From the NCBI RefSeq assembly GCF_900128495.1, contig NZ_LT635801.1, forward strand, positions 3,434,946 to 3,498,945: a stretch of 64,000 bases of DNA, written 5' to 3'. The notes under the pieces were generated by a model. That model did no database searches. It saw only the letters and a program-made list of their open reading frames with translations, and was not told the DNA's origin. This stretch comes from Bacteroides ilei. GTDB lineage: Bacteria; Bacteroidota; Bacteroidia; Bacteroidales; Bacteroidaceae. Each line of letters opens with the position of its first letter. The stretch's first letter is position 1. A program made the translations under genes and the position numbers. Of the stretch, positions 20,466 to 28,168 are shown piece by piece.

Positions 20466-21935
20466 TCAGTTCAGGTTTGATGGATTGGTATAGATCACGT
20501 TCATTGTTACTCGGTTTTCCGGATTTGTTGAAGTTTCCGGATTTTCGCCTCTGATGAGGGTTGCCGAGTTTACGTTCAGGTTGTTTTCTATTCCAATAAC
20601 GTTACCTTGTGAGTCTGTTTCTGTTGTTACCGGAACCAGTAGGACTTTGTTCCAGTTTTTATTGTTTTCTTTCCATGTACTCCAATACGGTTCTCCTTTT
20701 TCAATTTCCGGACGGATTTCACTGAATATCTTGCTGACCAGCCGGTTCAGCTGGGAAAATGAATAGGAATTGTTTGAACTATTGTATGATGAAAGGAATG
20801 ATGTCTTGTTGTCATATGTTTCGTTATTCTCAAAAAATTTCTTCATCTGGTCCTTTCTGACCATCAGCAAGGTTGGGGGAGTTCCCATTAGATATGGGCT
20901 TGTACTTGCATCTCTCAACTTGGTGAAGGATACAGAAATGGAGTTCAAGGTATCTTTGCTGTGGGCCTTATACATTTCTTCGATGGGCAATGTAACTTCT
21001 GTACAGAGCCCGGCCGGAGTCTTCAGGTAGGTACATTCCTTGTTGTCCTTCAGTGATGCCAGATTTGAATTCTTGAAGCGGGTTGACATGAACACTTCCT
21101 TGGTTGTGGCCATCGGCACTATGGTATGTACAAGTGTATCTTTGGTGGTATTGGTACTTTCGTTGGTAATTGTAGTCCAATACTTCACTGTCAGTTGCAG
21201 GTATATGTCCGAAATGTACAGGATGGATCCTTCACCTGCTGTGGTGTGGACATAGAGTCCTTTCAATACATTGTTTATAAATGCTTCCGAATCCTTGAAA
21301 TATGGATGGACTGTCTTTCCGTTCTGCTCTATGGTATAGTTATATTTGTCCAGCATGTATTGGCAGAAATCCTTGTTGAGGTTGACGCTCACATGTGGAT
21401 AATAGTCGGATGTATTATGCAGTGAGTCACTTACGGTTAGGTCGTATGCCGTGTAATCCTTGATTGCCAATGGTGTAGCCTGGGGGTTGTAATATTTCGC
21501 CGGATCCAGATTGCTGTAGTATAGATTTTTGTCTTTTCCGTCATCGGCGATTGCAGTAGTCAGTGTATCTACCTGAAGGCGGAGAGTTGCCAATGAATCC
21601 CCGAAATAGCTGAGATAGTAGAAACTCAGGGTTGCGTTAGTGATGTCTACTATACGGTCGGGTAGGGTAAAGTCTTCCGGGCAGGAAATCTGTGTCAGGA
21701 AATCAGAACTGAAAGTCCCGTAATCTTTATCCGTGAATTTTCCCAGATAGGCCGTACTTGAACGGGAGAATACCGAATCAAGCAGATGTGTTTCTGTTAT
21801 AACAGAATACGATGTCGCCTTAGCCGGAATATAGTCTTCATCTACAATAAACTGTCCGATGCCGACTGTTTCATCATCGCAACCGTAGAGTGCAGCAGCG
21901 GCTAGTGCTATCGCTGCCAAGAACTTGAATTTCAT
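20466..21935 (-). CDS. DUF4270 lipoprotein
   Basis: The 489-residue protein has a lipoprotein signal peptide with lipobox LYGC (cysteine 19) followed by acidic DDETVGIG. The conserved DUF4270 start (FIVDEDYIPAKATSYSVITETHLLDSV) follows. The body is beta-rich, with strands such as SVNLNKDFCQYMLDKY. It would be anchored at the outer membrane or cell surface. Its function is unknown. It follows the GT5-like gene by 24 bp in the same orientation, a pairing I recall as conserved in several Bacteroidetes, which suggests a linked role; that is inference. Confidence 0.88.
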   Translation of the reverse strand: MKFKFLAAIALAAAALYGCDDETVGIGQFIVDEDYIPAKATSYSVITETHLLDSVFSRSSTAYLGKFTDKDYGTFSSDFLTQISCPEDFTLPDRIVDITNATLSFYYLSYFGDSLATLRLQVDTLTTAIADDGKDKNLYYSNLDPAKYYNPQATPLAIKDYTAYDLTVSDSLHNTSDYYPHVSVNLNKDFCQYMLDKYNYTIEQNGKTVHPYFKDSEAFINNVLKGLYVHTTAGEGSILYISDIYLQLTVKYWTTITNESTNTTKDTLVHTIVPMATTKEVFMSTRFKNSNLASLKDNKECTYLKTPAGLCTEVTLPIEEMYKAHSKDTLNSISVSFTKLRDASTSPYLMGTPPTLLMVRKDQMKKFFENNETYDNKTSFLSSYNSSNNSYSFSQLNRLVSKIFSEIRPEIEKGEPYWSTWKENNKNWNKVLLVPVTTETDSQGNVIGIENNLNVNSATLIRGENPETSTNPENRVTMNVIYTNPSNLN

Positions 21936-21959
21936 TTTCGTTAGTTTTGAATATTTAAG

Positions 21960-22799
21960 TTATTCAGCCTTTCCTTCACATACCTGGTCATACAAGGTCT
22001 TGCATGCGTCGGCATAGGAATCTTCGGGCTGAAAGTCAACTACCGGGATATTCAGACTACGCGCATAGTCCATGATAGCCGGATCTATATTTTCACTGTT
22101 TTGGATAACACCGTCAGAGTATGCTATGGCCAATTTGCACAGCTCGGTATAGTTTACCGGGTCTTTGGCGATTTGGGCATCTTCGGCGGTAACGTCTCTG
22201 AATTCCAACTGTTTTTTGAAATTGGATGCCAGATCGGATTTGAATCCGTCACCGTAAACAGAGAAGATGACCTTTGAGTCTCTGAACGAGGGTTCGTCGT
22301 TATAGGCTTTCTTGATGTACAAAGGTACCATTGCACTCATCCATCCGTGGCAGTGGATGACATCAGGACACCAACGGAGTTTTTTCACCGTTTCCAGAAC
22401 GCCTCTCGCATAAAAAATAGCACGTTCGCCATTATCTTCATACTCTTTACCGTTTTCATCGGTTGTCATCAGGCGGTGCTGGAAATAATCGTCATTGTCG
22501 ATAAAATAGACTTGACGGCGGGCAGCCTGGATAGAGGCAACCTTGATGATAAGGGGATGATCTGTGTCATCGATGATGATATTCATACCTGAAAGGCGGA
22601 TTACTTCGTGAAGCTGGTTGCGGCGTTCGTTGACATTTCCCCATTTAGGCATGAATGTACGGATTTCCAGACCTTTGTCCTGGATTGCTTGTGGTAGATT
22701 TTGACCGATTAGGGATAATTCACTTTCGGGTACGTAAGGAGTAATTTCTTGTGTAATGAATAAAACTTTTTTCGCGCTCATGTTATTATTATTGCTCAT
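21960..22799 (-). CDS. GT5-like starch/glycogen synthase N-terminal domain protein
   Basis: The 279-residue protein matches the N-terminal catalytic (GT5) domain of GlgA-type synthases: KKVLFITQEITPYVPESELS resembles the ADP-glucose loop region, and DVIHCHGWMSAMVPLYIK is the conserved HxHxW-type segment. The second Rossmann domain of a complete GlgA (about 470-500 residues) is absent. In place of the KxGGL donor motif it reads PESELSLIGQNLP, so the donor-binding lysine is missing. A catalytic role is therefore doubtful. Two starts are possible, Met1 or Met7 (MSAKKVLFI). It is co-oriented with DUF4270 and divergent from panC. Confidence 0.8.
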   Translation of the reverse strand: MSNNNNMSAKKVLFITQEITPYVPESELSLIGQNLPQAIQDKGLEIRTFMPKWGNVNERRNQLHEVIRLSGMNIIIDDTDHPLIIKVASIQAARRQVYFIDNDDYFQHRLMTTDENGKEYEDNGERAIFYARGVLETVKKLRWCPDVIHCHGWMSAMVPLYIKKAYNDEPSFRDSKVIFSVYGDGFKSDLASNFKKQLEFRDVTAEDAQIAKDPVNYTELCKLAIAYSDGVIQNSENIDPAIMDYARSLNIPVVDFQPEDSYADACKTLYDQVCEGKAE

Positions 22800-22809
22800 A
22801 AAGATTTTG

Positions 22810-22817
22810 CAAAGATA
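22810..22817 (-). promoter_or_regulatory. -7 element of the GT5-like/DUF4270 operon
   Basis: Minus-strand TATCTTTG is a perfect match. It lies only 10 bp from the first ATG, giving a leader of about 6 nt, or about 24 nt to Met7, which favours the second start or a nearly leaderless message. Confidence 0.65.
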
Positions 22818-22953
22818 TAAAAAAAATAGAGGTTTTGGGCAAGTTGGCTTTGTGAATTATTCTTTATAGTATGTTAATGAACTTTAGATAACGGTCGAGG
22901 AAAGCGGTTCTGAGTTTTTTTTCTGCTATTTTTAAATACTTTTTGCCGGTATG

Positions 22954-22985
22954 TTGCGCTATCTCCGGAAATATGGTTAAATTTG
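22954..22985 (+). promoter_or_regulatory. Promoter of panC-panD
   Basis: TTG at 22954-22956 and TAAATTTG at 22978-22985 are 21 bp apart. The leader would be about 30 nt. Confidence 0.65.
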
Positions 22986-23018
22986 TCCCCAATTTTTAGA
23001 ATTTAAAAACCAACTGGA

Positions 23019-23864
23019 ATGAAGTTAATTCAAACAATCAACGAGCTTCGTGCGGAACTGGACGTTCTACGGAACGCCGGTAAGACTATCGGGCTGGTTC
23101 CGACCATGGGAGCCTTGCATGCAGGGCACGCTTCATTGGTGAAACGCGCCGTTGCCGAGAATGATGTAGTAGTGGTGAGTGATTTCGTTAATCCTACTCA
23201 GTTCAACGACAAGAATGATTTATTGAAATATCCCCGGACATTGGATGCCGACTGTAAACTTCTGGAAGAATGTGGGGCTACATTTGTCTTTGCTCCTTCT
23301 GTTGAGGAAATCTATCCGGAGCCGGATACCCGTCAGTTCAGTTATGCTCCTTTGGATACTGTGATGGAAGGGAAGTACCGTCCGGGACATTTTAACGGGG
23401 TGTGCCAGATTGTAAGTAAGTTGTTTCTGATTGTGGAGCCTACACGTGCTTATTTCGGGGAAAAGGATTTCCAGCAACTGGCCATTATCCGTGAAATGGT
23501 GCGTAAATATCCTTTCAACCTGCAGATTGTGGGATGTCCGATAGTACGTGAGTCCGACGGATTGGCTTTAAGCAGCCGCAATGCACGTTTGTCGGCTGTA
23601 CAGCGTATGCAGGCCTTGCAGATTTCGAAGACTTTGTTTGCCAGTGTCGAATATGGAAAGAACCATACGCTGGCCGAAACCAAGGCGTTTGTCGAGAAAT
23701 GCATAGATGAGGCCGAAGGTTTGCGTCTGGAATATTTTGAGGTGGTCGACGGCAATACTCTGCAGACAGTATCTGCATGGGATGAAAGCAGCTATATTGT
23801 TGGTTGTATTACCGTTTTCTGCGGTGACGTAAGATTGATTGATAACATTAAATATAAGGAATAA
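23019..23864 (+). CDS. panC: Pantothenate synthetase (pantoate-beta-alanine ligase)
   Basis: The 281-residue enzyme joins pantoate and beta-alanine with ATP to make pantothenate. It has the nucleotidyltransferase signature [12 protein letters not shown], the pantoate-binding segment [13 protein letters not shown], and the ATP-loop SSRNARLS. The length is standard. panD, which supplies beta-alanine, follows after 5 bp. Confidence 0.97.
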   Translation: MKLIQTINELRAELDVLRNAGKTIGLVPTMGALHAGHASLVKRAVAENDVVVVSDFVNPTQFNDKNDLLKYPRTLDADCKLLEECGATFVFAPSVEEIYPEPDTRQFSYAPLDTVMEGKYRPGHFNGVCQIVSKLFLIVEPTRAYFGEKDFQQLAIIREMVRKYPFNLQIVGCPIVRESDGLALSSRNARLSAVQRMQALQISKTLFASVEYGKNHTLAETKAFVEKCIDEAEGLRLEYFEVVDGNTLQTVSAWDESSYIVGCITVFCGDVRLIDNIKYKE

Positions 23865-23869
23865 GAGAA

Positions 23870-24220
23870 ATGATGATAGAAGTCTTGAAGTCTAAGCTTC
23901 ATTGTGTGACTGTAACGGAGGCTAATCTGAATTATATGGGTAGCATAACCATTGATGAGGATCTGATGGATGCAGCCAATATGATTGCCGGCGAAAAGGT
24001 ATATATCGTGGATAACAACAATGGTGAACGCTTTGAAACCTATATAATCAAAGGCGAGCGCGGATCGGGATGTATCTGTCTGAACGGTGCTGCTGCCCGT
24101 AAGGTACAGGTAGGCGATATAGTTATCATTATGTCGTATGCTCTGATGGATTTTGAGGAGGCGAAATCGTTCAAGCCGACTGTCGTTTTCCCTGATACGG
24201 CTACCAACCGGCTGGTGTGA
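23870..24220 (+). CDS. panD: Aspartate 1-decarboxylase
   Basis: This 116-residue pro-enzyme decarboxylates aspartate to beta-alanine. The self-cleavage site Gly24-Ser25 is present in NYMGSITID; Ser25 becomes the pyruvoyl group. The conserved [14 protein letters not shown] block is intact. Met1 and Met2 are adjacent possible starts; counting from Met1 puts the cleavage site at the same number as in E. coli. It is the last gene of the pan operon. Confidence 0.96.
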   Translation: MMIEVLKSKLHCVTVTEANLNYMGSITIDEDLMDAANMIAGEKVYIVDNNNGERFETYIIKGERGSGCICLNGAAARKVQVGDIVIIMSYALMDFEEAKSFKPTVVFPDTATNRLV

Positions 24221-24242
24221 AATTCTTCAAGTTCTTTTAATG

Positions 24243-24306
24243 AAAACGTCTTGATGTTTTTCGGAGAAGTTCAAGTTCTTTCTGAAAAAACATCAAGACG
24301 TTTTTT
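24243..24306. terminator. Long bidirectional terminator between panD and fbp
   Basis: AACGTCTTGATGTTTTTC and GAAAAAACATCAAGACGTT pair over about 18 bp around a loop of about 20 bases, with T runs on both strands. It separates two convergent operons. Confidence 0.88.
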
Positions 24307-24328
24307 GGTATTGTACCAGAACATGTGT

Positions 24329-26323
24329 TTACAATGATTTTTCCTTTATCAGGCCCATACGGTAAGCTACCAGCAGGTTCTTCAAATCTTCTATCTGAAT
24401 CGAAAGTTCCTTCCCTTTATCGGTGTCTTTTACCATAACCCGTTTGCTGCTCAGTTCAACCACCTGGATGGTTGATTTGATGTCCAGGCCTTCTTCTATG
24501 GCCCGCTGGGTAGAAGTGAAGGGTTCATGCTGTACAAGCTGGAATCCTCTGGAGTGGTATACCAGGGTGTATCCGGCGATACCGGTTTCCGGTTGATATG
24601 CTTTTGAAAATCCCCCGTCTATAACCATCATCTTTCCGTTTGCTTTGATAGGCTGTTCACCTTTTACTGCCTTTACCGGTACATGTCCGTTGATGATGTG
24701 GCGGTGTTCTCCTTCCACGTCGAATTCGTCCAGAATCATGTCGCATATATCTTCCCGTTCACGCAAGGTATAGTAGGCTCCTTTCTGTTCCTTGTGGGTT
24801 TCCTTATCTTCAATAAAGTATCGTTCGAAAGTGGCCATCTTGCTCTTGTCGAATGCAGGAGAGTCTTTACCGCACCACAGGTACCAGAGATAATCCATGG
24901 CGAAGGCTTTCTCTTCATTGTCTTCTTCCGAAAAATAGGCTGTACGTATGAGTTGTCCTACCCGGTTAAGCAGACTGCGTCCTTTATATTTCTTTCCCAA
25001 TATTTCAATCTCTTTCAGGGTGCCGTCTTCATTCAGTGGCATGGATGCGTGGTACAGCAGGTTAGAGTTACATACATTATACATACATCCGAAACGGAAC
25101 AGGCATTTCATGTGCTTGGCCAGTTTTTCACTGCTGGTAAAGGAATTATGTAATTTTTCTACTATTTCGGCTTCTTCTTCTGTCAGCCTGTAGGGATCGG
25201 CCGGATCGATGGTAGGGAAGTAGCCGTCGCGTAAAGGATATTCCTTACCGTTAAGTGTAATGGTTTTCTTATCGTAGTTTATCTTGTCCAGCAACAGGCG
25301 GTCTTTCATTCCGAATTCCGGACGCCGGCGTATCGTTTCCGCTTCCAGTTTGAACTGGATGATGCATATGGCCTTGTGCATCTGTGCAATCAGGCGGATG
25401 GTCTTGTCGTTGAACGTGGTCGATTCCTTGTCAATCTTAGGGCTGAAATATACGCAAGGGTCATCGGCGTATGCTTCCATGGCAAAGGTTGCCAGAGGCA
25501 GCAGGTTGATTCCGTATCCGTCTTCCAAAGCCGACAGATTACCATAGCGCATGGACAGGCGCAGTACATTGGCTATGCTGCAGTCGTTTCCCGAGGCGGC
25601 TCCCATCCAGAGGATATCATGGTTTCCCCACTGGATATCGAAGTTGTGGTAGTTGCAGAGTGTGTCCATAATGATGTGCGGGCCCGGACCACGGTCGAAT
25701 ATGTCACCGAGTATGTGTAACGAGTCGATGGTGAGCCGTTGTATCAGATTACACATGGCGATGATGAAGTTGTCGGCACGATGGGTATCGATAATCGTAC
25801 TGATGATGACGTTGATATATGCCTGTTTATTGGGGTCCATGCTGCTTTCATGCAGCAATTCCTGTATGATATAGGAGAACTCCTCAGGTAGCGCCTTACG
25901 TACTTTGGAGCGGGTATATTTGGATGATACGTTCTGGCAGACTTTGACGAGTTGGTTCAGCGTAATGACATACCAGTCGACAAGGTCGTTTTCCACTTCT
26001 TTTACCAGCCGGAGTTTCTGTTCCGGATAGTAGATGAGCGTACAGAGATCCTTCTTTTCTGTTTCACGCAGTGTATTGCCGAAAATCTCATTGACTTTAC
26101 GTTTGATGGCTCCCGAAGCGTTCCGTAACACGTGGCTGAATGCTTCGTATTCTCCGTGCAGGTCGGCCAGGTAGTGTTCCGTTCCTTTCGGAAGATTCAG
26201 AATTGCTTCGAGGTTGATGATTTCTGTACTGGCGGCAGCAATAGTCGGAAATTTATGGGACAACAGTTCCAGGTATCTCATGTCTTTCTGGATTGCTTCC
26301 AGTGTGGCTTGCTGATTTTTCAT
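24329..26323 (-). CDS. fbp: Fructose-1,6-bisphosphatase, class III
   Basis: At 664 residues this is the class III (Firmicutes-type) enzyme, unrelated to the E. coli class I protein. Metallophosphatase motifs are visible: YLADLHGEYEAF, LGDIFDRGPGPH, WGNHDILWMG and INGHVPVKA, which together bind the two metals. It catalyses the committed step of gluconeogenesis. It lies 28 bp after the AspT-like transporter gene in the same orientation and was probably transcribed with it. Confidence 0.96.
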   Translation of the reverse strand: MKNQQATLEAIQKDMRYLELLSHKFPTIAAASTEIINLEAILNLPKGTEHYLADLHGEYEAFSHVLRNASGAIKRKVNEIFGNTLRETEKKDLCTLIYYPEQKLRLVKEVENDLVDWYVITLNQLVKVCQNVSSKYTRSKVRKALPEEFSYIIQELLHESSMDPNKQAYINVIISTIIDTHRADNFIIAMCNLIQRLTIDSLHILGDIFDRGPGPHIIMDTLCNYHNFDIQWGNHDILWMGAASGNDCSIANVLRLSMRYGNLSALEDGYGINLLPLATFAMEAYADDPCVYFSPKIDKESTTFNDKTIRLIAQMHKAICIIQFKLEAETIRRRPEFGMKDRLLLDKINYDKKTITLNGKEYPLRDGYFPTIDPADPYRLTEEEAEIVEKLHNSFTSSEKLAKHMKCLFRFGCMYNVCNSNLLYHASMPLNEDGTLKEIEILGKKYKGRSLLNRVGQLIRTAYFSEEDNEEKAFAMDYLWYLWCGKDSPAFDKSKMATFERYFIEDKETHKEQKGAYYTLREREDICDMILDEFDVEGEHRHIINGHVPVKAVKGEQPIKANGKMMVIDGGFSKAYQPETGIAGYTLVYHSRGFQLVQHEPFTSTQRAIEEGLDIKSTIQVVELSSKRVMVKDTDKGKELSIQIEDLKNLLVAYRMGLIKEKSL

Positions 26324-26351
26324 TTTATGATAAGGTTATTGTTCTTTATGG

Positions 26352-28013
26352 TTATAAAAATATCATCAGTATCAGTTGGGCAATGATTACACGGGTAAAC
26401 ATGCCTAACGGATAGACTGTGGCGTAACTTACGGCTGGATTGTCATTGGGAATGATGTCGTTTGCGTAATTCAGTGCCATCGGATTGGCCATACTGCCGC
26501 AAAGCATACCGCATGTATTGCCGAAATCCATCTTGCAGACCCGCAAAGATACCAGTGCCATAATGACAACCGGTATAAAGGTAATCAAAAATCCGATACC
26601 TACCCACAAGGCTCCTTCTGGGCGTACTACCGTTTCGAAGAAATGTGCTCCGGCGTCCAGACCGAGGCAGGCCAGGTAGAGTGCCAGACCGATACCTCGG
26701 AGCATCAGGCTTGCGCTCCGGGTAGTATAGGTTAGCATGTGGAAACGCGGGCCGTATGCTCCGATCAGTATTCCTACGATAATAGGCCCTCCGGCAAGAC
26801 CCAGTTTGACGGGTGAACTGATGCCTGGAATGGCGATAGGAATGGAACCGACGATGAGTCCCAATACAATTCCGATAAAGATGGATGCAAGGTTCGGATC
26901 CTTCAATGTCTTGACGGTATTTCCCAATATCTTTTCTACGTTATGGATGGCGGCGGCTTCGCCTACTACAGTCAGACGGTCGCCTAATTGGAGGATAAGT
27001 TCAGGAGTAGCCAGCAGTTGCACTCCACTTCTGAGTACACGGCTGATGTTGATACCGTAATTATTACGCAGACGGAGTGAACCCAGTCTCTTGCCGTTTA
27101 TTTCGGCGCGTGAAACTACAATATGCTTGGAAATCAACTGGCTGTCGATGGCATTCCAGTCTATGTCCTCTTTATTCCAGTCGCGGTTTTCCTGTTCACC
27201 GAACAGGATAGTCAGTGCTGGAGCATCCTTTTCGGTAGTGATTACCAGCAGACGGTCGTTCTCTTTCAATATTTTATCGGAAGTGGGAATACTTACTATC
27301 CCGTTTCTCCAGATACGTGAGATGACGAATTTAGGATAGCTCATTTTGGCTATATCCTGTATGCTTTTATTGAATATGGCTGGATTGTGTACCTGGAATG
27401 TAGCGATATAGGTATGGTTCGGATCGTCTTGTAAATGCTCTTCCATGTCGGACGGACGTACAAATAATTTCCTTACGACCACAATAGCCAGAATCACTCC
27501 TACAACGCCGAGCGGGTAGGTTACAGCACAACTTAAAGCAGCTCCGCTGGTTGGCTCACCTAACTGTTTCAGTGTCTGCTGGGCAGCTCCCAGGGCAGGA
27601 GTGTTGGTGGTTGCTCCACATAGAATGCCTACCATGTCTGGTAGCCCTATAGGGGTTACAAAGCTTAGTATCAGTGCCATTATAGTACCTAATACGATGA
27701 CTCCCAGACCTAGCATATTCAGCTTGTATCCTCCTTTGTGGAAGGAGCTGAAGAAGCCGGGACCTACCTGCAGACCCAATGCGTATACGAAAAGTACAAG
27801 TCCGAAACTTTCGGCATACGACAACATCTGAGGGTCTATTGAAAAGCCGAGATGACCGGCGAAAATCCCCATAAAGAATACGAATGTTACGCCCAGGGAA
27901 ATTCCTAATACTTTGATTTTTCCGAGAGCAAGTCCCACAGATATGATGAGGGACAGAATAACCACTGCCTGTAACGCGGAGTGGTCAAAAAATAGATTGT
28001 ATAGCCATTCCAT
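26352..28013 (-). CDS. AspT/YidE/YbjL-type antiporter with two TrkA-C domains
   Basis: The 553-residue membrane protein has the duplicated antiporter domain: about five helices at residues 1-190 (with GIFAGHLGFSI and ALGLQVGPGFF) and another set at about 375-553. Between them lie two RCK/TrkA-C-like ligand-binding domains (residues about 205-285 and 290-370). The repeated signature GATTNTPALGAAQQ in the first half and GSMANPMALNYAND in the second are diagnostic. Known relatives exchange dicarboxylates or amino acids (aspartate/alanine in AspT); the substrate here is unknown. Its start codon lies only 4 bp after a perfect -7 box. It leads into fbp. Confidence 0.9.
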   Translation of the reverse strand: MEWLYNLFFDHSALQAVVILSLIISVGLALGKIKVLGISLGVTFVFFMGIFAGHLGFSIDPQMLSYAESFGLVLFVYALGLQVGPGFFSSFHKGGYKLNMLGLGVIVLGTIMALILSFVTPIGLPDMVGILCGATTNTPALGAAQQTLKQLGEPTSGAALSCAVTYPLGVVGVILAIVVVRKLFVRPSDMEEHLQDDPNHTYIATFQVHNPAIFNKSIQDIAKMSYPKFVISRIWRNGIVSIPTSDKILKENDRLLVITTEKDAPALTILFGEQENRDWNKEDIDWNAIDSQLISKHIVVSRAEINGKRLGSLRLRNNYGINISRVLRSGVQLLATPELILQLGDRLTVVGEAAAIHNVEKILGNTVKTLKDPNLASIFIGIVLGLIVGSIPIAIPGISSPVKLGLAGGPIIVGILIGAYGPRFHMLTYTTRSASLMLRGIGLALYLACLGLDAGAHFFETVVRPEGALWVGIGFLITFIPVVIMALVSLRVCKMDFGNTCGMLCGSMANPMALNYANDIIPNDNPAVSYATVYPLGMFTRVIIAQLILMIFL

Positions 28014-28017
28014 GCCG

Positions 28018-28025
28018 CAAAGATA
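28018..28025 (-). promoter_or_regulatory. -7 element immediately before the AspT-like start codon
   Basis: Minus-strand TATCTTTG followed by CGGC and then the ATG. If the usual spacing holds, transcription begins at or next to the A of the start codon, so the message would be leaderless. No good -33 is visible. Confidence 0.6.
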
Positions 28026-28112
28026 CGGACTTTTTATTTTTATTGATTGCTAATGCGTTTTTTTTTACGGTTCAGGTTATGTACTGATTCCAAATCGTGT
28101 TGTGTAGAAACA

Positions 28113-28151
28113 GAAAAGACTTGCTTCTGCCGTGCGGAAGCAAGTCTTTTA
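28113..28151 (-). terminator. glnN terminator
   Basis: AAAAGACTTGCTTC and GAAGCAAGTCTTTT form a 14-bp perfect stem with a 9-base loop, 18 bp after the glnN stop. Confidence 0.88.
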
Positions 28152-28168
28152 TAAGATGTAACAGTCTT

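Noticed and set aside
24683..25153. Open frame of 156 codons opposite fbp
   Set aside because: Antisense shadow of a well-supported enzyme; rich in Phe and Val, no motif.
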